DNA from: Flavobacterium pokkalii
GTDB lineage: Bacteria; Bacteroidota; Bacteroidia; Flavobacteriales; Flavobacteriaceae
Assembly: GCF_014596575.1 (NCBI RefSeq)
Contig: NZ_NASZ01000002.1
Span: 216,156-280,155, forward strand
Length of the DNA stretch: 64,000 nucleotides
Direction of reading: 5' to 3'
The position numbers were made by a program, and so were the translations under genes. A model generated the notes under the pieces. It did no database searches and had not been told where the DNA came from. It saw only the letters and a list, made by a program, of their open reading frames with translations. This document shows positions 1 to 8,538 of the stretch, one piece after another; position 1 is the stretch's first letter, and the number at the start of each line of letters is the position of its first letter.

Positions 1-642
1 ACGAAAGATTTTGACAAGTTTGTCCGAAAACCGTACATCACCGAAGGGACTCCGTACCAATATACCTGGTATGTTCCTCAGGATATCAAAGGATTAATGA
101 ATTTAATGGGAGGGGAGAATGGGTTTAATGCCAACCTGGATCGTTTCCATGCCGCGGGACAATATTGGCATGGAAATGAACCGGGACACCAAATTCCGTT
201 TTTGTATAATTATTCAGGTCAGCCTTGGAAAACACAGGAATTGGTCACGAAAATTATGGAAACGGAATACAGCAATGCGGTAGGCGGATTAAGCGGTAAT
301 GATGATGCCGGACAAATGTCGGCTTGGTATGTTTTTGCAGCTTTAGGTTTTTATCCGGTGGCGCCTTCCGTACCACAATATGTGATTTCGGGACCACATT
401 TTGACAAAATTACCCTGAGTTTAGGAAATGGTAAAAAACTAATTATTAATGCTAAAGGAGCTTCTTCAGGGAAAAATTATATTCAAAAAATCACTTTTAA
501 CGGGGTGGAATATAACAAAACCTTTTTGGATCATTTTGCTCTTATGGAAGGTGGCGTTTTAGATTTTGAAATGAGCAATAAGCCCAATAAATCATGGGGG
601 ATAACTCCGGAAAGCAAACCGTTTTCATTGTCAAATCAGTAA
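1..642 (+). CDS. GH92 family alpha-mannosidase, C-terminal part (5' end outside window)
   Basis: The frame is open from base 1, so the gene starts upstream; only about 213 C-terminal residues are visible. The GH92 signature SGNDDAGQMSAW (bases 289-324) is present, with the acidic pair that in characterised GH92 enzymes supplies the calcium-dependent general base. It is followed by the usual beta-rich tail (FDKITLSLGNGKKL) and a typical WGI ending. GH92 enzymes are exo-alpha-mannosidases of the periplasm or surface. The next gene starts 11 bases after the stop, so it is probably in one operon with what follows. A second, complete GH92 lies at 5203-7497. Linkage specificity cannot be read from this fragment. 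Confidence 0.93.
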   Translation, partial: TKDFDKFVRKPYITEGTPYQYTWYVPQDIKGLMNLMGGENGFNANLDRFHAAGQYWHGNEPGHQIPFLYNYSGQPWKTQELVTKIMETEYSNAVGGLSGNDDAGQMSAWYVFAALGFYPVAPSVPQYVISGPHFDKITLSLGNGKKLIINAKGASSGKNYIQKITFNGVEYNKTFLDHFALMEGGVLDFEMSNKPNKSWGITPESKPFSLSNQ

Positions 643-653
643 AAGAAATAAGT

Positions 654-2435
654 ATGAATACCTTTAGTCGTAGCGAATTTTTGAAACTAGGAAGTCTGTC
701 ATTGCTTGGTGCTTTGGTTAGCGACTCCGTTTTTGCAAATGATGGATTTTTTAGTGCTGCGGCAGTAAAGATTGATACCGATTTGATGAAAAAACTGCTT
801 TTGAACAATGATACCAAAGTAAAAGTATTACTTCAAAAAGGACTATTGGATAGCGGTGTACGTTTAAGTAATTTTCGCTCTTTGGCTGGAGCTATTGCGA
901 CGATGTCGGCCGCTGTTTCTCATCCGGAATCGCAGTTTTATAAATCAGCAGAAGTAGCTGACTATTTGAACCAGTCGGCTGCTATTTTGTTAAAAGGTCA
1001 ATATCCGGACGGCACCGTTGATGCCGGAGGAAATAGACAGTCGCCACCCGATACGGCTTTTGTGTTGGAATCTGTTTGTGCAGCGGCCACTGTTTTAAAA
1101 GAAAACAAACAAAAGAATTTAATTGATATAAAAAGCAAACTGAAAACGTTTATTCAAAATGCCGGAGAAGCCATGATTACCGGTGGCGTACATACTCCTA
1201 ATCATCGTTGGGTAGTTAGTGCAGCTTTAGCAAATATCAATGCGTTGTATCCGGATGTTCGATATATTAACCGAATCAATCAATGGCTGGCGGAAGGGAT
1301 TTATCTTAATCAGGACGGACATTATTCGGAACGAAGCGGGGTGTATTCGGCAGTAATTGATAAGGCTTTTATCACTATGGCAAGATTACTGAATAAACCG
1401 GAATTGTTGGATATCGTGCAAAAGAATTTAATGACTTATTACTATTACACCGAGCCTAATGGCGATTTGGTTACGGTAGATTCCAAAAGACAGGATCAGT
1501 TTATGAATATTACGGTGTCTAAATTTTACTTGCAATACCGTTATATGGCTATTCATACTCAAAATCCAAAATTTGCTTATATGGTCAATCTTATTGAAAA
1601 TATTCCTGATTTTGAGCAGGATGCTTTGGTAGAATTTATGACCAATCCGGAATTGCAACAGGCTATTTTGCTTAAGCCTAAGATTAAAAATGATTTTGAA
1701 GAATTTTTTGCGGTTTCTAATTTAGCCCGAATCCGATGTGGAAATACATCGATAACGCTTTTTGGCGGAAACGACAAACCTGTTCTGATTGTATCAGGAA
1801 GATCATCAAACCCAAATTTCCTGATGTACCGAAAAGGAGATGCCATTTTGAAATACATGCGAATGTCATCTTCCTTTTTCAGAATGGGTTATTTCAGCAG
1901 TGATGGCATTGAAAAAGTGGGAAATAAATACATTTTGAGAGAAACCAAACAGGGCGATTATTATCAACCTTTGGCACCGGAATTTCAAAAAGCAGATGGT
2001 GATTATCAATTATCAGAATCGAAAGACGGACGATTTTGGAACAAAATGGATTTTGAACATAGAGTTGCAAGTAATGTAAAAACACAAAGTACAGTAATTG
2101 AGGTAGAAGAAAATAACGGCAGTTTGAATTTGGATTTTAAAGTAGATGGTCCGCCAAATGTAGAAATTACAATCGAAATGTGTTTTAAAGAAGGAATTCA
2201 AATAGAAGGCGCAACATTGGGAGAAAAAGGAAATTATTTCCTGAAATCAGGTTTTGCCAAAGCAAATACGGGAACCGAAACAATTGGCATAGGTCCCGGT
2301 TTAGTCGAACATCAAAACGTGAATAATTTAGATAGCGAAGAATATACCTATCATCAGGGAACTTTACGTACCGACGGCGTTCATGTGTATATTACCGGAT
2401 TTACACCATTTCATCATAAAATGACCATAGGTTAA
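654..2435 (+). CDS. Exported alpha-helical glycosidase/lyase-like protein, unassigned (possibly GH154-like)
   Basis: 593 residues from ATG 654. The open frame reaches back to 594 but overlaps the GH92 gene, and only ATG 654 gives a clean export signal. The N-terminus SRSEFLKLGSLSLLG looks like a Tat signal but has only one arginine where Tat needs two, so export may be by Sec. The first half is helix-rich with a central stretch (THTPNHRW-like, near residues 180-190; here GVHTPNHRWVVSAAL) and YSERSGVYSAV, as expected of an alpha/alpha-barrel catalytic domain. The second half is beta-rich. This resembles heparinase II/III-type lyases and the GH154 beta-glucuronidase family, but I cannot assign either with certainty. 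Context (GH92, GH115, GH43) supports an uronate-related role. Confidence 0.6.
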   Translation: MNTFSRSEFLKLGSLSLLGALVSDSVFANDGFFSAAAVKIDTDLMKKLLLNNDTKVKVLLQKGLLDSGVRLSNFRSLAGAIATMSAAVSHPESQFYKSAEVADYLNQSAAILLKGQYPDGTVDAGGNRQSPPDTAFVLESVCAAATVLKENKQKNLIDIKSKLKTFIQNAGEAMITGGVHTPNHRWVVSAALANINALYPDVRYINRINQWLAEGIYLNQDGHYSERSGVYSAVIDKAFITMARLLNKPELLDIVQKNLMTYYYYTEPNGDLVTVDSKRQDQFMNITVSKFYLQYRYMAIHTQNPKFAYMVNLIENIPDFEQDALVEFMTNPELQQAILLKPKIKNDFEEFFAVSNLARIRCGNTSITLFGGNDKPVLIVSGRSSNPNFLMYRKGDAILKYMRMSSSFFRMGYFSSDGIEKVGNKYILRETKQGDYYQPLAPEFQKADGDYQLSESKDGRFWNKMDFEHRVASNVKTQSTVIEVEENNGSLNLDFKVDGPPNVEITIEMCFKEGIQIEGATLGEKGNYFLKSGFAKANTGTETIGIGPGLVEHQNVNNLDSEEYTYHQGTLRTDGVHVYITGFTPFHHKMTIG

Positions 2436-2470
2436 TTATAAAATAAAACTTCGGGCATTGCAGAAAGTTT

Positions 2471-2493
2471 ACTTAATTTTACGAAAATTAAGT
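2471..2493 (+). other. AT-rich intergenic hairpin
   Basis: Perfect 10-bp stem ACTTAATTTT / AAAATTAAGT with a 3-base loop (acg), lying between the unassigned protein gene and the DUF4861-like gene. There is no strong T-run after it, so it is at best a weak terminator or a transcript-stabilising structure. Confidence 0.45.
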
Positions 2494-2516
2494 TTAATCT
2501 ATAAATAATTGAAATT

Positions 2517-3365
2517 ATGAAATTATCATTTATGGCTGCTTTGCTGTTTGGAGGCATTTGTATCGGACAGAATAATACAGACAATAGTTTGTATATGAAA
2601 GCTGATAAAATAAGTTACCTGACAGATATTGGTTCTGAATCAGGGGATTTATACAGTACAATTGGTCATCATGGGCCAGCTGTAGAGAATGAATGGATGG
2701 CATTGCGAATTTATTTTAGTGATAAAGTAGCTATTGATGTTTATAATAAGGCCAAAAAAGGTTTGGAGTTGAAAGCCGCACATTGGTATCCAACTCCGGA
2801 ACAACAAAAAGAAGGTTGGGGAGCCGATTATTATAAAGTAGGATCCACCGTAGGTTTAGGAGGAGTACGTCTTTGGGATGGTGAAAAAGTAGTTCCGTTG
2901 AATCCGGTAACGAATCGTTTGGCTCATGTAGGGAAAACGGAAAGCAGTTCTTATATGGAAATGATTTCCAGAGGAGTGCCTTACAAAGGGAAAAAAGTTG
3001 ATATCAAAGTACGTGTTACGGTATTTTCCGGAAAAAGAGAAGCTAAAGTGGAAGCTTTTAGTTTGAATGGCGAAAAAGTACAGTTTGTAACCGGAGTGAA
3101 TTATTTCAAAGGTTGCGGAACCAAGAAAGGAGCCAATTATATTGCCGTTTGGGGAAAACATCCGGAAGACGTAGCTGCTGAGATTGTAGAAGTGGGTGGT
3201 GCTATTAAATACAATCCGAAAGATTATGTAAAAAGTACCGATGACGGAACCCAATACTTATTGATTTCTAAACCAACGAAACATTTGGAAACGGAAGTGG
3301 TTTCGGCTTGCGCCAGAGAAAAGGAGATTAATAATTTGGATAAGTTAGAAGCTTACATGAAATAA
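2517..3365 (+). CDS. DUF4861-like exported protein
   Basis: 282 residues with an N-terminal signal peptide (MKLSFMAALLFGGICIGQ). The body is beta-rich with motifs I associate with the DUF4861 family found in plant-glycan loci: IGHHGPAVENEWMALR, then GLELKAAHWYP, VGLGGVRLWDGEKVVPL and VNYFKGCGTKKG. The function is not established; such proteins occur next to uronic-acid-specific lyases and glycosidases, so a catalytic role on an acidic sugar is possible but unproven. A strong terminator follows 60 bases downstream, making this the probable last gene of the first transcript. Confidence 0.65.
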   Translation: MKLSFMAALLFGGICIGQNNTDNSLYMKADKISYLTDIGSESGDLYSTIGHHGPAVENEWMALRIYFSDKVAIDVYNKAKKGLELKAAHWYPTPEQQKEGWGADYYKVGSTVGLGGVRLWDGEKVVPLNPVTNRLAHVGKTESSSYMEMISRGVPYKGKKVDIKVRVTVFSGKREAKVEAFSLNGEKVQFVTGVNYFKGCGTKKGANYIAVWGKHPEDVAAEIVEVGGAIKYNPKDYVKSTDDGTQYLLISKPTKHLETEVVSACAREKEINNLDKLEAYMK

Positions 3366-3424
3366 GATCTACATAGTAGTGCTTATTTTTTGTGAGATTT
3401 TGAAATTTTGAATTACAAAAAATA

Positions 3425-3478
3425 GTGCACAGTTGATACATGAAAATCAATCGGTGTCAACTGTGCGCTTTTTTTTTG
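3425..3478 (+). terminator. Rho-independent terminator
   Basis: A 15-bp stem (3425-3439 with 3454-3468; core GCACAGTTGA / TCAACTGTGC, with G-T wobbles) and a 14-base loop, followed by about nine T residues. It ends the transcript after the DUF4861-like gene and separates it from the GH28-GH92-GH43 series. Confidence 0.9.
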
Positions 3479-3541
3479 TCTTTTTTTAAAATGAAAATAT
3501 TTTATAAATAATTGATTTTTAGTATTTTAAGTGAAAATAAA

Positions 3542-5119
3542 ATGATAAAAGTAAAGTCGAAACTGTTTTATGTTAACATATTAGTAAGCTTTTTTCTGTT
3601 TGCTTGGAATAGTCCTGCACAAAATAAAGCCAAAGCTCTAAAAGAGTTTTTAATTACTAATTATGGAGCCAAAGCAGATGGGAAAACACTCAATACAGTC
3701 GCTATTCAAAAAGCAATTGATGCCGCTTTTAAAAGCAAAGGAGGAGTTGTGGTTTTTCCGAAAGGACAATTTTTATCCGGTAGTATTCAAATGAAAACAA
3801 ATGTGAGTTTATATTTAGATGAAGGAGCCGTTTTGTTAGGAAGTACGAATCCGAAGGATTATTTCAAAATGGATTTTCCCGGCCGTCCTGATTCTCCCAA
3901 AAAAGATGATAATTCGCAAATGGCTTTGATTTTAGCGCATAAAGCAACCAATATAAAACTGTACGGAAAAGGAAAAATCGATGGTCAGGGATTACAATTG
4001 GCACTTAATATTGATAGTTTGCATCATGCCGGAATTGCGGTTGATCCTAATTACAGCACTCGCAGAAACCGTCCCAATGAAACCATGCGACCGAAGTTGT
4101 TTCGTTTTTCCCAATGTGAGAATGTAACAGTGGAAGGTTTAGAAGTAGGCGCTGCATCCTGTTGGGGTTTGTCTTTTGAGTTGTGTTCGAATTTAATCAT
4201 AGATAATTTAAAGGTGGTCAATCGTTCGTATTGGAATAATGACGGAATTGACATTACCGATTGTAAAAAAGTAAAAGTTACCAATTGTGATTTGAACACT
4301 GCCGATGATGGTATTTGCTTAAAATCTTATTATCCCGGATATGCTAATGATGGCATTTATATTGCCAATTGCACGATAAAATCTAGTGCCAGTGCTATAA
4401 AATTCGGAACTGCTTCTTATGGCGGATTTAAAAATGTGGTGATTAAAGATATTCAGGTTTATGATACGTTTCGCTCGGTAATCGCTATCGAATCGGTGGA
4501 TGGAGCGGTGATAGAAAATATTGATGTTTCTAATATTAATGCGGTCAATACCGGAAATGCGATTTTTATTCGATTAGGGCATCGCGATGGTCAAAAAACG
4601 GGAATCATTAAAAATGTGAGTATCAAAAATGTGAAGGTTCAAGTACCATTTGGACGTCCAGATTTGAATTATGATATAAGAGGTCCTGAAGTTGATTTTT
4701 TTCATAATCCTTTTCCATCGTCGATTGTTGGGATTCCGGGTTATCTAATAGAGAATGTCAATTTGGAAAATATTACTATTTCCTATCCAGGCAGAGCGAC
4801 AAAAGGAATGGCTTATGTACCGTTAAATCGATTAGATTCCGTTCCGGAAAAAATACAGGATTATCCTGAATTCTCAATGTTTGGGGAGCTGCCAGCCTGG
4901 GCATTTTATGTGCGTCACGCTAACGGAATTAGTTTTAAGAATGTTAAAGTTACTTTGGAGGACGCTGATTTCCGACCTGCATTTGTTTTTGATGATGTTC
5001 AGCATTTGAGTATGGGGAAAATGGATTTGCCGGAAGCTAAAAACGAACAAGTTGTTTTGAAAAATGTAGCTGAATCCAAAATAGATTTAAAAGAGACGAA
5101 TATAAAAACGATACCTTAA
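3542..5119 (+). CDS. Divergent GH28 (polygalacturonase-like) glycosidase
   Basis: 525 residues from ATG 3542; an earlier in-frame ATG (3512) would spoil the signal peptide (MIKVKSKLFYVNILVSFFLF...AQN). It has the right-handed beta-helix start TNYGAKADGKTLNTVAIQKAID and the GH28 acidic motifs NNDGID and ADDGICLKS. The usual GHG motif is replaced by FGTASYGG, and the RIK motif by FRSVIAIES. Typical GH28 enzymes hydrolyse alpha-1,4-galacturonosyl or rhamnogalacturonan bonds outside the cytoplasm. This copy has the two aspartate sites but not the canonical histidine, so the substrate may differ. It is the first gene after the terminator and probably heads the operon that runs to 17828 or 21882. 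Confidence 0.8.
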   Translation: MIKVKSKLFYVNILVSFFLFAWNSPAQNKAKALKEFLITNYGAKADGKTLNTVAIQKAIDAAFKSKGGVVVFPKGQFLSGSIQMKTNVSLYLDEGAVLLGSTNPKDYFKMDFPGRPDSPKKDDNSQMALILAHKATNIKLYGKGKIDGQGLQLALNIDSLHHAGIAVDPNYSTRRNRPNETMRPKLFRFSQCENVTVEGLEVGAASCWGLSFELCSNLIIDNLKVVNRSYWNNDGIDITDCKKVKVTNCDLNTADDGICLKSYYPGYANDGIYIANCTIKSSASAIKFGTASYGGFKNVVIKDIQVYDTFRSVIAIESVDGAVIENIDVSNINAVNTGNAIFIRLGHRDGQKTGIIKNVSIKNVKVQVPFGRPDLNYDIRGPEVDFFHNPFPSSIVGIPGYLIENVNLENITISYPGRATKGMAYVPLNRLDSVPEKIQDYPEFSMFGELPAWAFYVRHANGISFKNVKVTLEDADFRPAFVFDDVQHLSMGKMDLPEAKNEQVVLKNVAESKIDLKETNIKTIP

Positions 5120-5130
5120 AAATTGCCTCA

Positions 5131-5183
5131 AGAATCATCAAAATTGCACCCTTTAGGGAAGGGGAATTAATTTTGATGATTCT
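5131..5183 (+). repeat. Long perfect hairpin between GH28 and GH92 genes
   Basis: Arms 5131-5145 (AGAATCATCAAAATT) and 5169-5183 are exact reverse complements over 15 bases. The 23-base loop contains a smaller CCCTTTAGGG palindrome. No T-run follows, and the GH92 start codon lies 20 bases downstream. The sequence is compatible with an mRNA processing or stability element, or a small intergenic repeat, rather than a terminator. Confidence 0.8.
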
Positions 5184-5202
5184 GAGAATTAAAATAGAAA
5201 TT

Positions 5203-7497
5203 ATGAATAAACTCCGAAATTCCACTTTTATTTGTTTAGTACTGCTGTTACAGTGTTGGTGTGTAAATGCACAAAATCATCGTTTTGTTGATCCTATGAT
5301 TGGCTCGGAAGGTCTTGGGAATGTTTTTGTAGGGCCGTCATGTCCTTATGGAATGATTAAACCGGGGCCCGATAATGATTTAAACGCCAATAGTGGTTTT
5401 ACTACCGATATGACGAAACCAATTTATGGTTTTAGTCAGGTGCATGTGAGTGGAACTGGTGGTGGAGCTAAATATGGAAATGTGTCAATAATGCCTATAT
5501 CAGGTGATTTTGAAACCATCAAACAGGAATCACTTCGTGAAAACGAAAAAGTAGCTTTAGGTTATTACAGTGCTTTATTGAAAAAATGGAAAATTCAAAC
5601 GGAAATTACCACTTCTGACAGAGCTGCTTTTTACAAATTTGTTTTCGATTCGAATGCAAAAAATGCTGTCAAAATTGATTTAGGTAGGTATCTGGATGAG
5701 TCCATTATTCCGGATGGGAGAGAAGCACAGCAATTCGTGGGGTCGCAGGTAGAAGTAATTTCAGATACTGAGGTTAGAGGTTATACTAAAGTTCGCGGTG
5801 GCTGGAATAACGGAAGTACCTATACGGTTTATTTTTCGGCAGTATTTAATCAGCCGTTTACCAATTTTTCGACTTGGAAAGGAGAAACTTTTTTCCCGAA
5901 TCAAAAAAATCAGGTGGATAACGGAAAGAAAACGGGAGCGATGTTGCTTTTCGAAAGCTTAGCCAATAAAACGCTGAACATGAAAATTGGAATTTCTTTC
6001 ATCAGTGCCTTGAAAGCCAGAGAAAATATCGATAACGAAATTCCGCATTGGGATTTCAAAAAAGAATTAGCCGAAACCCAACAAAAATGGGAGAATTTAT
6101 TGCAAAGAGTAGAAGTTGAAAAAGAAGCTTCGACAGAAAAGAAAACCATGTTTTATACCGGATTGTATCATACTATGTTGATGCCGGTGGACCGTACAGG
6201 AGAAAATCCGCTTTGGGAAAATGATTCTCCTTACTATGATGATTTTTATGCTATATGGGATACTTATCGTTCTTCAAGTCCGCTTATTACGCTTTTAGAT
6301 CCTAAACGTGAAATTGATATTGTGAATGCGATGTTGCAAATCTACAAACGTGATGGTTATTTACCGGAAGCCAGAAGCGGTAATTCGAACGGAAGAACTC
6401 AGGGTGGTTCGAATGCTGAGGTGGTTATTGCCGATGCTTTTGTAAAAGGATTGGAAGGTATCAATTACAAGTTAGGATTGGATGCCATGCTTAAGGATGC
6501 GCTATTTCCTCCTGGTGGCAATGAAGAAAAAGAAGGTCGTGGCGGATTAGTTGATTACAACCGTTTAGGCTATGTTTCTACCGATTATGTACGTTCCGGA
6601 AACAGAACTTTAGAATATTCGTATAATGATTATTGTCTGGCAATTGTTGCCAAAGGAACTAAACGCAAAGGCGAATACTGGCGTTTTATCAAACAATCAG
6701 ACAATTGGCAAAACCTTTGGCGAGATATTGAAGACAACGGTTCCAGAGGATTTATCATGCCGAAGGATTCTAATAAAAAATGGGTAGACAGTATTCAGTG
6801 TGCGGCTACTAATGGTAAAATTTCTTATGTGCCTTACACGCCTTTAGCGCAGGATTGGCCTAATTGTGTTTGCTGGTGGTGTGGTGTTTTCTACGAAGCC
6901 AGTTCTTGGGAATATTCGCTTTCCGTTCCTCATGATGTAGCGATGCTGATTAAAAAAACAGGCGGAAATGAAGCTTTCAAAAAGAGATTGAACACACTTT
7001 TTGATAAAGAATTTTATAATGTTGCGAATGAGCCTTCGTTTTTGAGTCCGAATTTATATCATTGGATTGGTCGCCCTGATTTGAGCAACGATCGCATTCA
7101 CCAAATTATTGATAAAAATTACAACAGTTCCAGAAACGGAATTCCCGGAAATGACGATTCAGGAGCGATGTCTTCGTGGTTGGCTTTCCACATGATGGGC
7201 TTGTATCCTAATGCGGGGCAATCGTATTATTTGATTAATTCGCCTTATTTCAAGCAAACGGTGATTCATCAGGAAAACGGAAAAGATTTCACTATCAAAG
7301 CCAAGAATCTTTCTGAGAAAAATAAATACATTAAATCAGTAACATTAAATGGAAAGCCATTCGAAAATGCTTTTATTGAGCATAGTGATATTGTAAAAGG
7401 TGGTGTGTTGGAATTTGAAATGGCGGCAACGCCTTCTAAAATCTGGGGAACAAAACAGGTTCCGCCTTCTAAATCAGACGAAGTAATTGAAGAATAA
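5203..7497 (+). CDS. GH92 family exo-alpha-mannosidase
   Basis: 764 residues, full family length. ATG 5203 is chosen over 5173 because it starts directly before a good signal peptide (MNKLRNSTFICLVLLLQCWC). The N-terminal beta-sandwich starts VDPMIGSEGLGNVFVGPSCPYGMIKPGPD, the hallmark of GH92. The (alpha/alpha)6 domain carries YTGLYHTMLMPVDRTGENPLW, AIWDTYRSSSPL and the catalytic-base region PGNDDSGAMSSW. GH92 enzymes are calcium-dependent and remove terminal alpha-mannose. In this operon a mannose-terminated oligosaccharide carrying GlcN(Ac), GlcA and pentose is the implied target. Specificity (1,2 versus 1,3, 1,4 or 1,6) cannot be decided from sequence here. Confidence 0.95.
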   Translation: MNKLRNSTFICLVLLLQCWCVNAQNHRFVDPMIGSEGLGNVFVGPSCPYGMIKPGPDNDLNANSGFTTDMTKPIYGFSQVHVSGTGGGAKYGNVSIMPISGDFETIKQESLRENEKVALGYYSALLKKWKIQTEITTSDRAAFYKFVFDSNAKNAVKIDLGRYLDESIIPDGREAQQFVGSQVEVISDTEVRGYTKVRGGWNNGSTYTVYFSAVFNQPFTNFSTWKGETFFPNQKNQVDNGKKTGAMLLFESLANKTLNMKIGISFISALKARENIDNEIPHWDFKKELAETQQKWENLLQRVEVEKEASTEKKTMFYTGLYHTMLMPVDRTGENPLWENDSPYYDDFYAIWDTYRSSSPLITLLDPKREIDIVNAMLQIYKRDGYLPEARSGNSNGRTQGGSNAEVVIADAFVKGLEGINYKLGLDAMLKDALFPPGGNEEKEGRGGLVDYNRLGYVSTDYVRSGNRTLEYSYNDYCLAIVAKGTKRKGEYWRFIKQSDNWQNLWRDIEDNGSRGFIMPKDSNKKWVDSIQCAATNGKISYVPYTPLAQDWPNCVCWWCGVFYEASSWEYSLSVPHDVAMLIKKTGGNEAFKKRLNTLFDKEFYNVANEPSFLSPNLYHWIGRPDLSNDRIHQIIDKNYNSSRNGIPGNDDSGAMSSWLAFHMMGLYPNAGQSYYLINSPYFKQTVIHQENGKDFTIKAKNLSEKNKYIKSVTLNGKPFENAFIEHSDIVKGGVLEFEMAATPSKIWGTKQVPPSKSDEVIEE

Positions 7498-7523
7498 TTT
7501 TATAGAAGATTAATATAATAGAG

Positions 7524-8510
7524 ATGAAGAATTTGAAACTGGGTATTTTTATTTTGTTGACGAGTACGTTTTTGATTTCGTGTAAACTTCCTGTCAAAAA
7601 GGAAAATTTACAAGCAAAATCAAAAATTACAAACCCAATATTACCGGGATATTTTGCAGATCCTTGTATTGTAAAAGAAGGAGATACTTTTTTTATTTAT
7701 GCCACAATTGATCCTTGGGGAGGAGATGAACTGGCGGTATTTTCAACTAAGGATTTTATACAATTTGAACGTCATCATTTAAACTGGCCAACGAAAAAAG
7801 CCTGTACGAGTCCTAATTCTAAAGATTCCATGGTGTGGGCACCATCGGTAAGAAAAGCTGCTAATGGGAAATATTATATGTATGTTTCTGTGGGCAGCGA
7901 GGTTTGGGTTGGGGTCAGCAATACTCCGTTAGGGCCATGGAAAAATGCCAAAGAAGACCAATCGCCACTGATTTCATCAAAAGATTATCCTTTGGTACAC
8001 AATATAGATGCCGATTGCTTTATTGATGATGATGGTCAGGCTTATTTATACTGGGGTTCCGGATTTAATTGGGTAAATGGTACTTGTATGGCAGCCAAAC
8101 TGAATTCGGATATGATTTTATTTGATGAAAAACCTAAAGCAGTTACTCCTAAGGATTATTTTGAAGCGCCTTATATGATTAAGCATTTTGGGAAATACTA
8201 TTTGATGTTTTCGTCAGGAAAAGCTATTGATGCTACTTACAAAGTAGGATATGCTGTTGGAAATTCTCCTTTAGGACCATTTGAAACAGCCAAAAACAGT
8301 CCTATTCTGGAAACTACTGCTGATAGTATTACTTATGGTCCGGGACATCATTCGGTTTTTAAGGAAAAAGGTCAGGATTATATTTTATACCACCGAATTC
8401 TTCCCCAAAAAGAAAAATATGTATTGCGTCAAATTTGTATTGACAGTTTGAATTTTGATGCTAATCACAACATCCTAAAAATAAAACCAACTGGCGTTTC
8501 CAGTTTCTGA
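7524..8510 (+). CDS. GH43 family glycosidase lipoprotein (arabinofuranosidase/xylosidase type)
   Basis: 328 residues. A lipoprotein signal ends in LISC (Cys20), so the enzyme is membrane-anchored. The five-bladed GH43 propeller shows all three acidic sites: base in FADPC (Asp46), pKa modulator in NIDADCFIDDDG (Asp162) and acid in DYFEAPYM (Glu214). GPGHHSVF further downstream is the usual metal-site histidine region. Known GH43 activities are alpha-L-arabinofuranosidase, beta-xylosidase and exo-beta-galactosidase; the subfamily is not assigned here. It is in the same transcript as the GH92 and GH89 genes (26- and 28-base gaps). Confidence 0.93.
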   Translation: MKNLKLGIFILLTSTFLISCKLPVKKENLQAKSKITNPILPGYFADPCIVKEGDTFFIYATIDPWGGDELAVFSTKDFIQFERHHLNWPTKKACTSPNSKDSMVWAPSVRKAANGKYYMYVSVGSEVWVGVSNTPLGPWKNAKEDQSPLISSKDYPLVHNIDADCFIDDDGQAYLYWGSGFNWVNGTCMAAKLNSDMILFDEKPKAVTPKDYFEAPYMIKHFGKYYLMFSSGKAIDATYKVGYAVGNSPLGPFETAKNSPILETTADSITYGPGHHSVFKEKGQDYILYHRILPQKEKYVLRQICIDSLNFDANHNILKIKPTGVSSF

Positions 8511-8538
8511 TTTTGTATAATATAAGCTTAATAAAAAG

